Source of the DNA: an uncultured Bacillaceae bacterium
GTDB taxonomy: Bacteria; Bacillota; Bacilli; Bacillales; Caldibacillaceae
Assembly: GCA_937934645.1 (NCBI GenBank)
Contig: CALGYZ010000106.1
Coordinates: 1 to 64,000 of the forward strand
Length of the DNA: 64,000 nucleotides
Direction: 5' to 3'
Program-made: the position numbers and the translations under genes
Notes under the pieces: model-generated
Database searches by the model: none
The model's input: the letters and a program-made list of their open reading frames with translations, nothing else
What the model was told of the DNA's origin: nothing
Shown here: positions 30,058 to 38,995 of the stretch, in pieces
Numbering within the stretch: the stretch's first letter is position 1
How the letters are laid out: every line of letters begins with the position of its first letter

Positions 30058-30138
30058 AATAAATCCTCCTCTGCTTCCAACAACTATGTATTCATTTTTT
30101 CAACCGGTCTGTAAGTTTAACTATGTATCTATGAAAAC

Positions 30139-30171
30139 AGCAAAGGGAAACGCAACGTCTCCCTGCTTTTA
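30139..30171 (-). terminator. Hairpin after ftsX
   Basis: AGCAAAGGGAAACG and CGTCTCCCTGCT pair with a small bulge (30139-30152 with 30156-30167). The T-run on the minus strand is interrupted (TGTTTTC), so termination may be partial and allow read-through into the M23 gene. Confidence 0.6.
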
Positions 30172-30174
30172 TTG

Positions 30175-31068
30175 TTATACTTTCAAATATCTTTGTATGG
30201 ACATCATACTTCCCCAAATTCCAATGAGACAGCCCCCAACAAGAAGGAGAATAATAACCTCATAGATAAACGGGGTGAATTCCAAAATTTGGATAAAATT
30301 ACCTTCTAATTTTGGAGCCAAATAGTCGTATACCTTTTTATAAACAAAGGTAATCAAGCTGATTGGAATAATGGAACCTAACAGCCCGAGCCATAAACCT
30401 TCCATGAAAAACGGCCAGCGGATGAATCCGTTTGTTGCCCCGACCAATCTCATAATCTCAATTTCTTTCCGGCGGGCAGCAATGGTAATTTTAATTGTGT
30501 TTGAAATTAAGAAAATAGCTGCCAATAAGAGAATTAGTATTAAAACGATACCAATGTTCCGACCGATATTAATAATATTAAATAACTTATCCACATCACT
30601 TTGACCGTAGTTCACATGATGGACGTAATCTAGTTTCTCGATTTTCTTTGCAACTTTACTCGTCGCCTGCGGATCAGCGGCTTTCACAATAAACGCATCA
30701 TTTAACGGGTTTTCCTGTTCGTACAGCTTTAACACTTCACCCTGTTCGCCGAAACTTTCCACCAGTTCGTTCAACTCATTATCCTTTGACGAGTAAACGA
30801 CCGACCGGATTTCAGGCATGCTCTTCAATTCTTTTTCCAATGTTTTTTGTTGTTCCTTGGTTGCAGTAGAATCAACAAGCACCTTAATGGACACGTCTTC
30901 TTCAATCGATGTGGCAACCTGATTTAAATTCATCAATAAAACATAAAAAACGCCAAGAACCAGCAATGTTGCCGTCACTGCACCGACAGACGCAATCGTC
31001 ATCCAGCCGTTGCGCCAGATGCTTTTAACACTTTCCCGTGCATGACGGCCGATCGTTCTAATCTTCAT
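30175..31068 (-). CDS. ftsX: Cell division ABC transporter permease FtsX
   Basis: FtsX is the membrane half of the FtsEX complex, which transmits ATP hydrolysis to extracellular wall hydrolases. The 297-residue product has one N-terminal helix, a large extracytoplasmic loop (about residues 45-165) and three C-terminal helices, with RRKEIEIMRLVGATNGFI typical of the family. The ATG at 31068 gives a start like B. subtilis FtsX, and GAGGTGA lies 8 bases upstream. It overlaps the ftsE stop by 11 bp, so the two are translationally coupled. Confidence 0.95.
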   Translation of the reverse strand: MKIRTIGRHARESVKSIWRNGWMTIASVGAVTATLLVLGVFYVLLMNLNQVATSIEEDVSIKVLVDSTATKEQQKTLEKELKSMPEIRSVVYSSKDNELNELVESFGEQGEVLKLYEQENPLNDAFIVKAADPQATSKVAKKIEKLDYVHHVNYGQSDVDKLFNIINIGRNIGIVLILILLLAAIFLISNTIKITIAARRKEIEIMRLVGATNGFIRWPFFMEGLWLGLLGSIIPISLITFVYKKVYDYLAPKLEGNFIQILEFTPFIYEVIILLLVGGCLIGIWGSMMSIQRYLKV

Positions 31069-31744
31069 AACCATATTCACCTCGTTGTTCGTCCCGGACG
31101 ATCGTACCGCCATCAATGGCAATCACACGATGTTTATTCGTGTTTACAATTTCTTTGTTATGGGTTGCCATTACAACGGTTGTACCTTTTTTATTGATTT
31201 CCTCAAAAATATTTACAATTTCCCATGATGTCTCCGGATCCAAGTTTCCCGTAGGTTCGTCAGCAATCACAATGCTCGGGGAATTAACGATGGAACGTGC
31301 AATGGACACACGCTGCTGTTCACCGCCGGACAATTCGGACGGCAACATCCGTGCTTTATGTTTTAAATTAACAAGTTCCAACACTTCCATTACACGATCT
31401 TTGATGACCTTTGGAGATTCTTCGATGACTTCCAACGCAAAGGCAACATTTTCAAAGACGGTAAGTGAAGGAAGAAGTTTAAAGTCCTGGAAGACGACAC
31501 CAATATTGCGTCTGAAAAGAGGAACTTTACTATTACGAAGTTTTGCAACATCAACACCATTAACAATAACTTTTCCGCTCGTCGGTTTCTCTTCCCGGTA
31601 AATCAGCTTAATAAAAGTGGACTTACCTGCACCGCTCGTTCCTACGACGTAAACAAACTCACCCTGCTCTATTTCCACATTAATGTTATTTATCGCAACA
31701 ACACCGTTTGGATACGTTTTACTAACATTTTCCATAACAATCAT
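31058..31744 (-). CDS. ftsE: Cell division ATP-binding protein FtsE
   Basis: The 228-residue ABC ATPase has Walker A GTSGAGKST, the Q-loop VVFQDFKLLPSLTVFENVAF, the signature LSGGEQQR and Walker B IVIADEPTGNLD. It energises FtsX. It is very close to the B. subtilis protein over its whole length. A putative extended -10 promoter (TGTTATAAT, minus strand, 31828-31821 region) lies about 80 bp upstream. The rest of the 31745-32018 gap is AT-rich and shows no gene. Confidence 0.96.
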   Translation of the reverse strand: MIVMENVSKTYPNGVVAINNINVEIEQGEFVYVVGTSGAGKSTFIKLIYREEKPTSGKVIVNGVDVAKLRNSKVPLFRRNIGVVFQDFKLLPSLTVFENVAFALEVIEESPKVIKDRVMEVLELVNLKHKARMLPSELSGGEQQRVSIARSIVNSPSIVIADEPTGNLDPETSWEIVNIFEEINKKGTTVVMATHNKEIVNTNKHRVIAIDGGTIVRDEQRGEYGYED

Positions 31745-32018
31745 TCGGAATCACCTATCTAACTTTGTCGAATAATAGGAAACCGCCATTGAATATCGGT
31801 CTTTTTTCTACACATTTACCATTATAACATCATAAAATGACAAGTCGAGATGAAATAAATTTACATTTATATTTCAATGTTACAAATTGTAATATAACGG
31901 TTAGAAAGATTAATAAGTTATTAACAAAAATTGGAAACCGGATGATTTTACATATTTTGTATAAATTAGTTGAAAAACACGAATATTGTCATATTATCTG
32001 TCTTTCATTATACATAAA

Positions 32019-32119
32019 AAAAAAGAACGGTGTGCGACCGCTTTTTTACAACTTTGTAATAATAAAGGACGGTTGCAAAAGGGATGGAAGACAGAGCAGG
32101 ATCCCTTTTGCAACCGTCC
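32019..32119 (-). terminator. Double hairpin downstream of cccB
   Basis: A perfect 19-bp inverted repeat, GGACGGTTGCAAAAGGGAT with its complement (32067-32085 with 32101-32119), lies 10 bp after the cccB stop. A second smaller hairpin (GCGGT/ACCGT) followed on the minus strand by a run of T lies at about 32019-32047. Together they look like a tandem terminator, also usable from the other side. Confidence 0.75.
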
Positions 32120-32128
32120 CGGATTATG

Positions 32129-32449
32129 CTAGTTTTGTTCTGCAAGCCATTCCGCCACTTTTTTAGCTTCTTCCCCTTTTAAAATCCCCTTCGGCATGGA
32201 TCCTGTACCGTTAATAATGATATCCTCAATTTCTTCGGCAGTTAATTTTTCACCAATTCCGTCCAATGACGGTGCATACCCGTCTGATAATTTATTCCCG
32301 TGACAGCTAGCACAACTTTGCGTGTACAGTTCCTTGGCATCCGCATCCAAAGCGGGTCCGGATCCTGATACATCCTCCTTGCCGCTGCAAGCTGTGAGCG
32401 CCAACAACAAGCCGCCGAAAACCACAAAGCGCAAAATTGTTTTTTTCAA
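32129..32449 (-). CDS. cccB: Cytochrome c551 lipoprotein
   Basis: This small membrane-anchored cytochrome c (106 residues) has a lipobox LTAC near residue 21, a haem-binding CASCH, and the distal Met ligand in GTGSMPKGIL. It carries electrons on the outer face of the cytoplasmic membrane. In B. subtilis cccB lies next to the yvjA and ftsEX genes, as here. It has its own terminator. Confidence 0.93.
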   Translation of the reverse strand: MKKTILRFVVFGGLLLALTACSGKEDVSGSGPALDADAKELYTQSCASCHGNKLSDGYAPSLDGIGEKLTAEEIEDIIINGTGSMPKGILKGEEAKKVAEWLAEQN

Positions 32450-32537
32450 TGAAATTCTCCCTCCCCCGAAAAATATAAACTATTCATAGTATACAATAAA
32501 TTTGCGCGGAATCTTGTTTTCCAAGCTTAAATTTTTT

Positions 32538-33416
32538 TTACGTTTTTTCCTGAAATGATTTAAATCCCTGGCCGAGTACTTCAGAAGCGTCGACAACGAT
32601 CACAAAAGCATCGGGGTCAATACTGCGAATCAGTTGTTTTAAGCTGGTGAATTCGGTTTGATCCACAACGGCCATCAGCAAATTCCGTTCGGAAGCGGTA
32701 TAACCGCCGTATGCTTTAACCTTTGTTAAGCCGCGGTCAATGACATTCAAAATCCCTTCTTTTACCTCTTCTTCTTTTTTAGTAATGATTAACACAAGTT
32801 TAGACCGGCTCCAGCCGACTTGTACGAGGTCAATCGTCTTACTCGTGACATACAAACCGACTAGAGCAAATAACGCTTTTTCTATGTTAAAAACAATTGC
32901 GGCGGAAATAACAATCGTTCCGTCTATAATGGCAACGCAGCGCCCCAGCGAGATTCCTGTATATTTCGTCATGATCTGGGCGGCTAAATCCGTTCCCCCG
33001 GTCGATGCATTCCCACGGAATACAATTCCAATTCCCAGCCCGACTCCCATGCCGCCAAAGAGGGAAGCCAGTATCGGATTCATCGTCCATGGTTCCGCAT
33101 CCTTCGTCAAAAATACGACAAACGGCAAAAAAAGGGTACCGAGTAATGTTTTTACCCCGTAACGCCAGCCTAAAACGATGACGCCGGCAAGAAATAAAGG
33201 GATGTTTAACGCCCATTGTACGTATGCTGGTTCCCAGCCGAACAAACCGTTTAGAATCGTACTGATCCCGCTGACGCCCCCGGAAGCAATTTCATTCGGC
33301 AGTAGAAATACGTTAAACGAAACCGCGACGATGGCAGCACCGGTCAGAACAAACAAATAATTTTTTATCTTTTCATAAACAGGCATCTGGTTAGCACAAT
33401 TTATTCTTTTCCGCAT
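32538..33416 (-). CDS. YitT-family membrane protein (YvjA-like)
   Basis: The 292-residue protein has five to six N-terminal helices (LPNEIASGGVSGIST, FRGNASTGGTDLAAQIM) and a cytoplasmic C-terminal DUF2179 domain (LGQGFKSF at the end). Family function is unknown. The position between cccB and prfB corresponds to B. subtilis yvjA. Two adjacent ATG codons are possible; the second (33416) has better spacing, 7 bases from AGGAG. Confidence 0.85.
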   Translation of the reverse strand: MRKRINCANQMPVYEKIKNYLFVLTGAAIVAVSFNVFLLPNEIASGGVSGISTILNGLFGWEPAYVQWALNIPLFLAGVIVLGWRYGVKTLLGTLFLPFVVFLTKDAEPWTMNPILASLFGGMGVGLGIGIVFRGNASTGGTDLAAQIMTKYTGISLGRCVAIIDGTIVISAAIVFNIEKALFALVGLYVTSKTIDLVQVGWSRSKLVLIITKKEEEVKEGILNVIDRGLTKVKAYGGYTASERNLLMAVVDQTEFTSLKQLIRSIDPDAFVIVVDASEVLGQGFKSFQEKT

Positions 33417-33518
33417 CATCCTGCTCCTTTATGGCCTCTTTCAAGTTGCTTAGAAAACACGGGCAGACTTCATTTTGGACCATTCCGGCATACATCAGCC
33501 GGTTCCGGTTTACATGCA

Positions 33519-33553
33519 AAAAAGAGCCTTACCGGTCCGCAAGGCTCTTTTTT
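33519..33553 (-). terminator. prfB terminator
   Basis: AAAAAGAGCCTT pairs with AAGGCTCTTTTTT (33519-33530 with 33541-33553) and overlaps the prfB stop codon; a run of T follows on the minus strand. Confidence 0.85.
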
Positions 33554-34653
33554 ATTTGATCTTCGACCGTAAATATGCATCGATAAACTGGTCAATATCA
33601 CCGTCAATAACCGCCTGTATATTGCCGGTTTCCACATTTGTCCGGTGATCTTTAACCATCGTATAAGGATGGAATACGTAAGACCGGATTTGGTTCCCCC
33701 AGCCGATTTCTTTTTGTTCCCCGCGGAGTTCCGCCAGTTTCTTTTCCTGTTCTTCCAGTTGTTTTTGGTACAATTTCGCCCTTAACATATTCATTGCGGT
33801 CTCGCGGTTTTGAATCTGTGAACGCTGGGCCTGGCTTTGCACGACAATTCCAGTCGGTATATGGGTAATCCGGACGGCAGAAGACGTTTTATTCACGTGC
33901 TGGCCCCCGGCTCCGCTTGCTCTGTACGTATCAATCCGCAAATCTTCCTGCCGGATTTCAATGTCAATGTTTTCATCAATTTCCGGCATAACTTCACAGG
34001 AAACGAAGGAAGTATGACGGCGGCCGGAAGCGTCAAACGGGGAAATCCGGACAAGCCGGTGCACACCTTTTTCCGCTTTTAAATAGCCGTATGCGTTACG
34101 CCCTTTAATCAGAAGGGTTACACTTTTTACGCCGGCTTCGTCACCGGGCAGATAGTCGAGTACCTCTACTTTAAAGCCTTTTTGCTCTGCCCAGCGCGTA
34201 TACATCCGGAGTAAAATTGAACACCAGTCCTGGGATTCCGTTCCACCGGCCCCCGGGTGTAATTCCAAAATGGCGTTGTTCCGGTCATACGGTCCGCTGA
34301 GCAAGAGCTGAAGCTCAAATTCGTTCAAGCGGCCCGTAAATTCTTTCAAATTCTCTTCCAAATCCTTCTGCAATTCTTCATCCGGCTCTTCTTTGATCAG
34401 CTCATATGCCAGCTCCAGCTCTTCATATGTTTCGCTTAGAGCATGGAACTCATTGACTTGTTCCTTTAAATGATTGGATTCATCAATAACCGACTGGGCT
34501 TTCTTCTGATCATCCCAGAAGTCTGGGGATGACATGATTTCTTCTAGTTCGGCGATCCGGGCTTCTTTACTTTCTAAGTCAAAGAGACCCCCTGAAATCA
34601 TTTATTCTTTTTTCGGCTTTTTCAAGCTCGTTACGAATTTCAGCTAACTCCAT
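33552..34653 (-). CDS. prfB: Peptide chain release factor 2, with programmed +1 frameshift
   Basis: RF2 terminates translation at UGA and UAA. The gene is in two frames. ATG at 34653 (GAGGTGA 5 bases upstream) opens 24 codons up to an in-frame TGA at 34581-34579. The preceding bases AGGGGGT-CT-CTT-TGA-C are the classical RF2 autoregulatory shift site, with an internal Shine-Dalgarno and slippery CTT. Skipping the T at 34581 gives a 366-residue protein. It has the peptide-release GGQ ([10 protein letters not shown]) and the UGA-recognition region SPFDASGRR. Low RF2 favours shifting. secA lies upstream. Confidence 0.96.
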
Positions 34654-34790
34654 AACAATCACCTCGAAAAATTTATGTCTTGTTCACTTATATGAATATA
34701 CAAAAACATTCTAGTCGTTTCGTATTGACAAAAAAGTTATTTTCCGGGAAATATTCGACAAAAAACATTTCCGTTCAACAATGCTTTTAG

Positions 34791-37307
34791 TTATGCATGT
34801 TTTCCGTGGCAGTTTTTATATTTTTTCCCACTTCCGCACCAGCACGGGTCATTGCGGCCGATTTTTCTTTCGACGCGGATCGGCTTCCGTTTCGGTTTTT
34901 GATCACCGTCGGAGCTCGGAATAACTGCCTGGCCTTTAATAACTTCCTGTCGTTTCAAGTTATTAACAATCTGTGATTTCATAATATATTTTGCAACATC
35001 GTCCTTGATGGACTCAATCATTGCCTCAAACATAGCAAAACCTTCCGTCTGGTATTCACGCAGCGGATCAGTTTGGCCGTAGGCACGCAAATGAATGCCC
35101 TGACGTAGCTGGTCCATTGCATCAATATGATCGATCCATTTCTGGTCTACTGTCCGGAGAAGAATAACTTTCTCAAACTCCCGCATTTTCTCCGGACCGA
35201 TCGCTTCTTCCTTCTCATCATAACGTTCTCTCACTTTTGCAAAAATCAATTCAATGATCTCTTCCGGCTCTTTTCCTCTTACAGCATCAACGGTAATGTC
35301 GCCTTCTTCCAGCAGGTTGGCATTGATGAACTGGATGAGGCCGGTATAGTTGCGGTCTTCTTCCATTGCTTCCGCCGGTACATAATTATGAACATTTTTT
35401 TCAATGACTTCGCGGATCATATTTTCAATTTGGTCACGCAAGTTGTCCGAATCAATAACTTCAAACCGCTGTTTGTAAATAATTTCCCTTTGCTGGCGGA
35501 TGACGTCGTCATATTGCAATAAACGTTTCCGTGCATCAAAGTTATTTCCTTCCACCCTTTTCTGGGCAGATTCTACCGCTCTTGTAACCATCTTGCTTTG
35601 GATCGGCTGGGAGTCGTCCATACCGAGACGTTCCATCATCGACTTCATGTTTTCTGAACCGAAACGGCGCATTAATTCGTCTTCCATCGACAGATAAAAC
35701 TGGCTGACACCCGGGTCACCCTGACGTCCGGAACGGCCACGCAACTGGTTGTCGATGCGGCGGCTCTCATGGCGTTCTGTTCCGATAACTGCAAGTCCCC
35801 CTAATTCCTTCACGCCTTCTCCGAGCTTAATGTCCGTACCCCGTCCGGCCATGTTGGTCGCTATTGTAACGGCGCCTTTTTGACCGGCCTGGGCGATAAT
35901 TTCCGCTTCCCGGGCATGATTTTTCGCGTTTAGAACGTTATGTTTAATTCCTTTTCTCTTCAATAATTTGGACAGATACTCGGACGTTTCAATGTCAACC
36001 GTACCGACGAGAACGGGTTGTCCCTTTTTGTGCCGCTCTTCAATATCTTTGACGACCGCACGGAATTTCCCTTCCATTGTCGCATAAATTAAATCCGGAC
36101 GGTCTTCGCGGATGACCGGACGGTTTGTCGGAATGACAATAACATTCATATTGTATATGTTTCGGAATTCTTCTTCTTCCGTTTTTGCCGTACCTGTCAT
36201 ACCGGACAGCTTTTTGTACATCCTGAAATAGTTCTGGAACGTAATGGTCGCCATCGTTTTACTTTCATTTTGAATCGGTACGCCTTCTTTCGCTTCAATC
36301 GCCTGATGCAGTCCGTCACTGTATCGGCGCCCTTTCATAATCCGGCCGGTAAACTGGTCAACGATAAGGACTTCACCGTCCTGGACGACATAATCCACAT
36401 CCCGCTGCATGATGTAATTGGCCCGTAATGCCTGATTGATATGATGGTTCAACGTAACGTGCTCGACATTAAACAAGTTATCGATCCCGAAAGCTTTTTC
36501 TGCTTTAGTCATCCCTTTTTCCGTCAACTGAACGGTTTTCGTTTTAATATCGATCGTATAATCTTCGTCTTCTTTCAACGTTTTGACAAAAGCATTCGCC
36601 TGTAGATAAAGTTTCGTTGACTTCGCAGCCGCTCCGGAAATAATGAGCGGTGTCCGGGCTTCGTCGATCAAAATCGAGTCCACCTCGTCAATTACAGCAA
36701 AATTCAACGGCCGCTGCACCATTTGTTCTTTATAAAGAACCATATTGTCACGCAAATAATCAAATCCGAACTCATTATTTGTTCCATACGTAATGTCACA
36801 GTTATAGGCTTCTCGTTTTTCTTCGGGAGACATATCAGGTAAATTCAGACCAACGGACATGCCTAAAAACTCATAAATTTTCCCCATTTCCGTCGCATCA
36901 CGTCTGGCGAGATAATCGTTGACGGTTACGACATGCACGCCTTCTCCCGTTAAGGCGTTTAAATAAACCGGCATTGTCGATGTCAGTGTTTTACCTTCTC
37001 CGGTTTTCATTTCTGCTATATTGCCTTCATGAAGAACAATCCCGCCCATTAATTGGACTTTATACGGGTATAAGCCCAATACGCGCCGGGATGCTTCCCG
37101 TACGACGGCAAAGGCTTCTATTAACAAATCATCCAGTGTTTCACCTTTGCTTAAGCGTTCTTTAAATTCATCCGTTTTACTGCGCAGCTCGTCATCGGAT
37201 AACCGTTCCATATCCGGTCCGAGTGCATCAATTTTATTTGCCATTTTTTCCAGCCGTTTAACTTCTCTTTTATTAAAATCAAAAATTTTTGCTAAAAATT
37301 TCGGCAT
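34791..37307 (-). CDS. secA: Protein translocase ATPase SecA
   Basis: SecA drives post-translational export through SecYEG. The 838-residue protein is of normal length. Motifs include Walker A ([12 protein letters not shown]), the DEVD box, [15 protein letters not shown], the second helicase half [13 protein letters not shown] and [13 protein letters not shown]. The C-terminal zinc-binding tail is [23 protein letters not shown] precedes the ATG. The 113-bp gap to prfB has only a weak hairpin, so co-transcription is possible. Confidence 0.98.
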   Translation of the reverse strand: MPKFLAKIFDFNKREVKRLEKMANKIDALGPDMERLSDDELRSKTDEFKERLSKGETLDDLLIEAFAVVREASRRVLGLYPYKVQLMGGIVLHEGNIAEMKTGEGKTLTSTMPVYLNALTGEGVHVVTVNDYLARRDATEMGKIYEFLGMSVGLNLPDMSPEEKREAYNCDITYGTNNEFGFDYLRDNMVLYKEQMVQRPLNFAVIDEVDSILIDEARTPLIISGAAAKSTKLYLQANAFVKTLKEDEDYTIDIKTKTVQLTEKGMTKAEKAFGIDNLFNVEHVTLNHHINQALRANYIMQRDVDYVVQDGEVLIVDQFTGRIMKGRRYSDGLHQAIEAKEGVPIQNESKTMATITFQNYFRMYKKLSGMTGTAKTEEEEFRNIYNMNVIVIPTNRPVIREDRPDLIYATMEGKFRAVVKDIEERHKKGQPVLVGTVDIETSEYLSKLLKRKGIKHNVLNAKNHAREAEIIAQAGQKGAVTIATNMAGRGTDIKLGEGVKELGGLAVIGTERHESRRIDNQLRGRSGRQGDPGVSQFYLSMEDELMRRFGSENMKSMMERLGMDDSQPIQSKMVTRAVESAQKRVEGNNFDARKRLLQYDDVIRQQREIIYKQRFEVIDSDNLRDQIENMIREVIEKNVHNYVPAEAMEEDRNYTGLIQFINANLLEEGDITVDAVRGKEPEEIIELIFAKVRERYDEKEEAIGPEKMREFEKVILLRTVDQKWIDHIDAMDQLRQGIHLRAYGQTDPLREYQTEGFAMFEAMIESIKDDVAKYIMKSQIVNNLKRQEVIKGQAVIPSSDGDQKPKRKPIRVERKIGRNDPCWCGSGKKYKNCHGKHA

Positions 37308-37452
37308 TCACCAACGCTCCTTTGATCACATGACGGAAATAAACCCGTCATCGAAAGTTCCCTGTAATATCTCATTATTTTATAATAACACTAACAGAAA
37401 TTCGATACAACTGAATTCGATGGCGCCGGAAAAGACCTGTTAAACGGGGAAT

Positions 37453-37480
37453 GAAAAACCCGCAACTGTTAAGTTGCGGG
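37453..37480 (-). terminator. hpf terminator
   Basis: CCCGCAACT pairs with AGTTGCGGG (37459-37467 with 37472-37480), followed on the minus strand by TTTTTCATT. Confidence 0.85.
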
Positions 37481-37504
37481 CAGGTTGCCGGATGAAGCGT
37501 TTCG

Positions 37505-38047
37505 TCAAGTCGTCTCAATTAAACCGTATTTTCCGTCTTTACGGCGGTAGACGATATTTGTTTTATTTGTTTTTGCATCTGTGTAAACAAAGAAGTCATG
37601 GCCCAGCATATTCATTTGCAGAATGGCTTCTTCGCTGTCCATCGGTTTCAAGTCAAACTGCTTCGTACGGACAATTTCCAATTTCTCTTCTTCTTTTTCC
37701 TTCTTTTCAGGTTCCTGGACGAGGAATAAATCTTTTTGTTTTATTTCACGGAGTTTCCGATTAACTTTCGTTTTATATTTGCGAATTTGTCTTTCCAACT
37801 TATCGGTAACCAAGTCAATGCCGGCATACATGTCCGGGTGTGTTTCTTCCGCTCTCAAAACTAGTCCGGGGAACGGGATGGTAACCTCTACTTTGGTTGA
37901 CTTGTCACCGTATACTTTCAGATTTACGTAAGCTGTTGTATCTTCGGTATTCGTAAAATATTTTTCCAATTTCGACAATCTTTTCTCCGTATAGTCCCTT
38001 AAAGCCGGAGTTACTTCAATATTTTCACCGCGAACATTGTACCTCAT
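37505..38047 (-). CDS. hpf: Long-form ribosome hibernation promoting factor
   Basis: Long HPF dimerises 70S ribosomes into inactive 100S particles in stationary phase. The 180-residue product has the N-terminal RNA-binding domain (RGENIEVTPALRDYTEKRL) and a charged linker (EKKEKEEEKLE). The C-terminal dimerisation domain (SEEAILQMNMLGHDFFVY) ends in YRRKDGKYGLIE. It starts behind AAGGAGG. A sigma-H-type promoter is visible upstream, as known for B. subtilis yvyD/hpf. Confidence 0.96.
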   Translation of the reverse strand: MRYNVRGENIEVTPALRDYTEKRLSKLEKYFTNTEDTTAYVNLKVYGDKSTKVEVTIPFPGLVLRAEETHPDMYAGIDLVTDKLERQIRKYKTKVNRKLREIKQKDLFLVQEPEKKEKEEEKLEIVRTKQFDLKPMDSEEAILQMNMLGHDFFVYTDAKTNKTNIVYRRKDGKYGLIETT

Positions 38048-38082
38048 GTTCGAACTCCTCCTTTTTATAGCTATATAAATGT

Positions 38083-38110
38083 ATTCTATAAGTATAGATT
38101 GAATTCCTCC
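38083..38110 (-). promoter_or_regulatory. Sigma-H-type promoter of hpf
   Basis: On the minus strand GGAGGAATTC (38110-38101) and ATAGAAT (38089-38083) are 11 bp apart, close to the sigma-H pattern RnAGGAWWW-N11/12-RnnGAAT. The B. subtilis homologue also has sigma-H control. No sigma-B match was found nearby. Confidence 0.65.
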
Positions 38111-38176
38111 TGTTTAAAACAAAAAATATGTCGAATCATTGACATTTTGTTGAAAAAACTCAAATTCCCGGCTGAT

Positions 38177-38212
38177 AAAAAAATAAAAAAGGGGAAATTC
38201 CTCCCCCTTTTT
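38177..38212 (-). terminator. Terminator of the flaG-fliD-fliS-fliT operon
   Basis: AAAAAAGGGG and CCCCCTTTTT form a hairpin (38185-38194 with 38203-38212), followed on the minus strand by TTATTTTTTT. Confidence 0.85.
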
Positions 38213-38217
38213 ACGAA

Positions 38218-38562
38218 TCACTTTCTTTTATCATAAAAGTAACCGTCCGTCTGCATCGGCTGAAGGGAATGAATATAGCCGTTCCGGATCTTCCGCTTGT
38301 TTTTCACCGCCGTCAATTCCTGCTTAATCTTTTTTTGCTTTTCTTTCATCATCCAAATCAGTTTTTCATTTAAAGCAAGTGCCTGTTTTACGACGGCGGT
38401 TTCACCTTCCGTAAACGGCGGTTCTAAGTTTTTTAAAACTTTTTCCCTCCGGTCCAGCAGCTCGTTTATTTTTTCCAGCTTGGCTTCCTGTCCGGAATTA
38501 TCTTCATCCAATAATGAAATCAAATCAGAAGTCAGCAAGTAAAATTCTTTAACCGGATTCAT
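38218..38562 (-). CDS. fliT: Flagellar chaperone FliT
   Basis: The 114-residue, mostly helical protein is the last gene of the late flagellar operon. FliT binds the cap protein FliD before export. Sequence conservation in this family is low, so the call rests on size, charge pattern (ELLDRREKVLKNLEPPF) and its place after fliS. Its ATG overlaps the fliS stop (TAATG). A terminator follows. Confidence 0.8.
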   Translation of the reverse strand: MNPVKEFYLLTSDLISLLDEDNSGQEAKLEKINELLDRREKVLKNLEPPFTEGETAVVKQALALNEKLIWMMKEKQKKIKQELTAVKNKRKIRNGYIHSLQPMQTDGYFYDKRK

Positions 38563-38969
38563 TATACCCGTTCGCCTCCGGTGGTATATGTTTCCCGGCG
38601 GCTCGTTTTAATTACTTCTTTCCATGTATTACGGAACTCCGTCACGATTTCCTCTGCTTCTTCCAACGCCTTGATTTCGTTTTTTACATTGGCTTCAATC
38701 AATTTTCTCCGGACAAAATCATATAACGGCATAATTTGCTTGGATATTTCATATTCCATATTTAACGTTACCATTAATTCTTGAATGATATTCTGGGCCT
38801 TTTTTAGATTGCTGTTTTTTTCCGCAATATTATTTTCCCGAATTGCATTCTTCGCAATTGAAATAAATTTAAGGCATCCGTCATAAAGCATTAATGTTAA
38901 TTCTCCCGGCGATGCCGTATTTACTGAATGCTGCCGGTATGCCTGATATGGGTTTGTACCGGACATCAT
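38562..38969 (-). CDS. fliS: Flagellin export chaperone FliS
   Basis: The 135-residue helical protein has the FliS core NPYQAYRQ (N-terminal), SPGELTLMLYDGCLKFI and the closing helix EAEEIVTEFRNTWKEV. FliS keeps flagellin unfolded for export. Two adjacent ATG codons (38969, 38966) are possible. It lies 26 bp after fliD and is joined to fliT by a one-base stop/start overlap. Confidence 0.93.
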   Translation of the reverse strand: MMSGTNPYQAYRQHSVNTASPGELTLMLYDGCLKFISIAKNAIRENNIAEKNSNLKKAQNIIQELMVTLNMEYEISKQIMPLYDFVRRKLIEANVKNEIKALEEAEEIVTEFRNTWKEVIKTSRRETYTTGGERV

Positions 38970-38995
38970 CTTCCATCACTGCCTTTCTCATGAAA

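Noticed and set aside
30587..30600. Single TTATCCACA inside ftsX
   Set aside because: An isolated DnaA box in a coding region is expected by chance; no neighbours at regular spacing.
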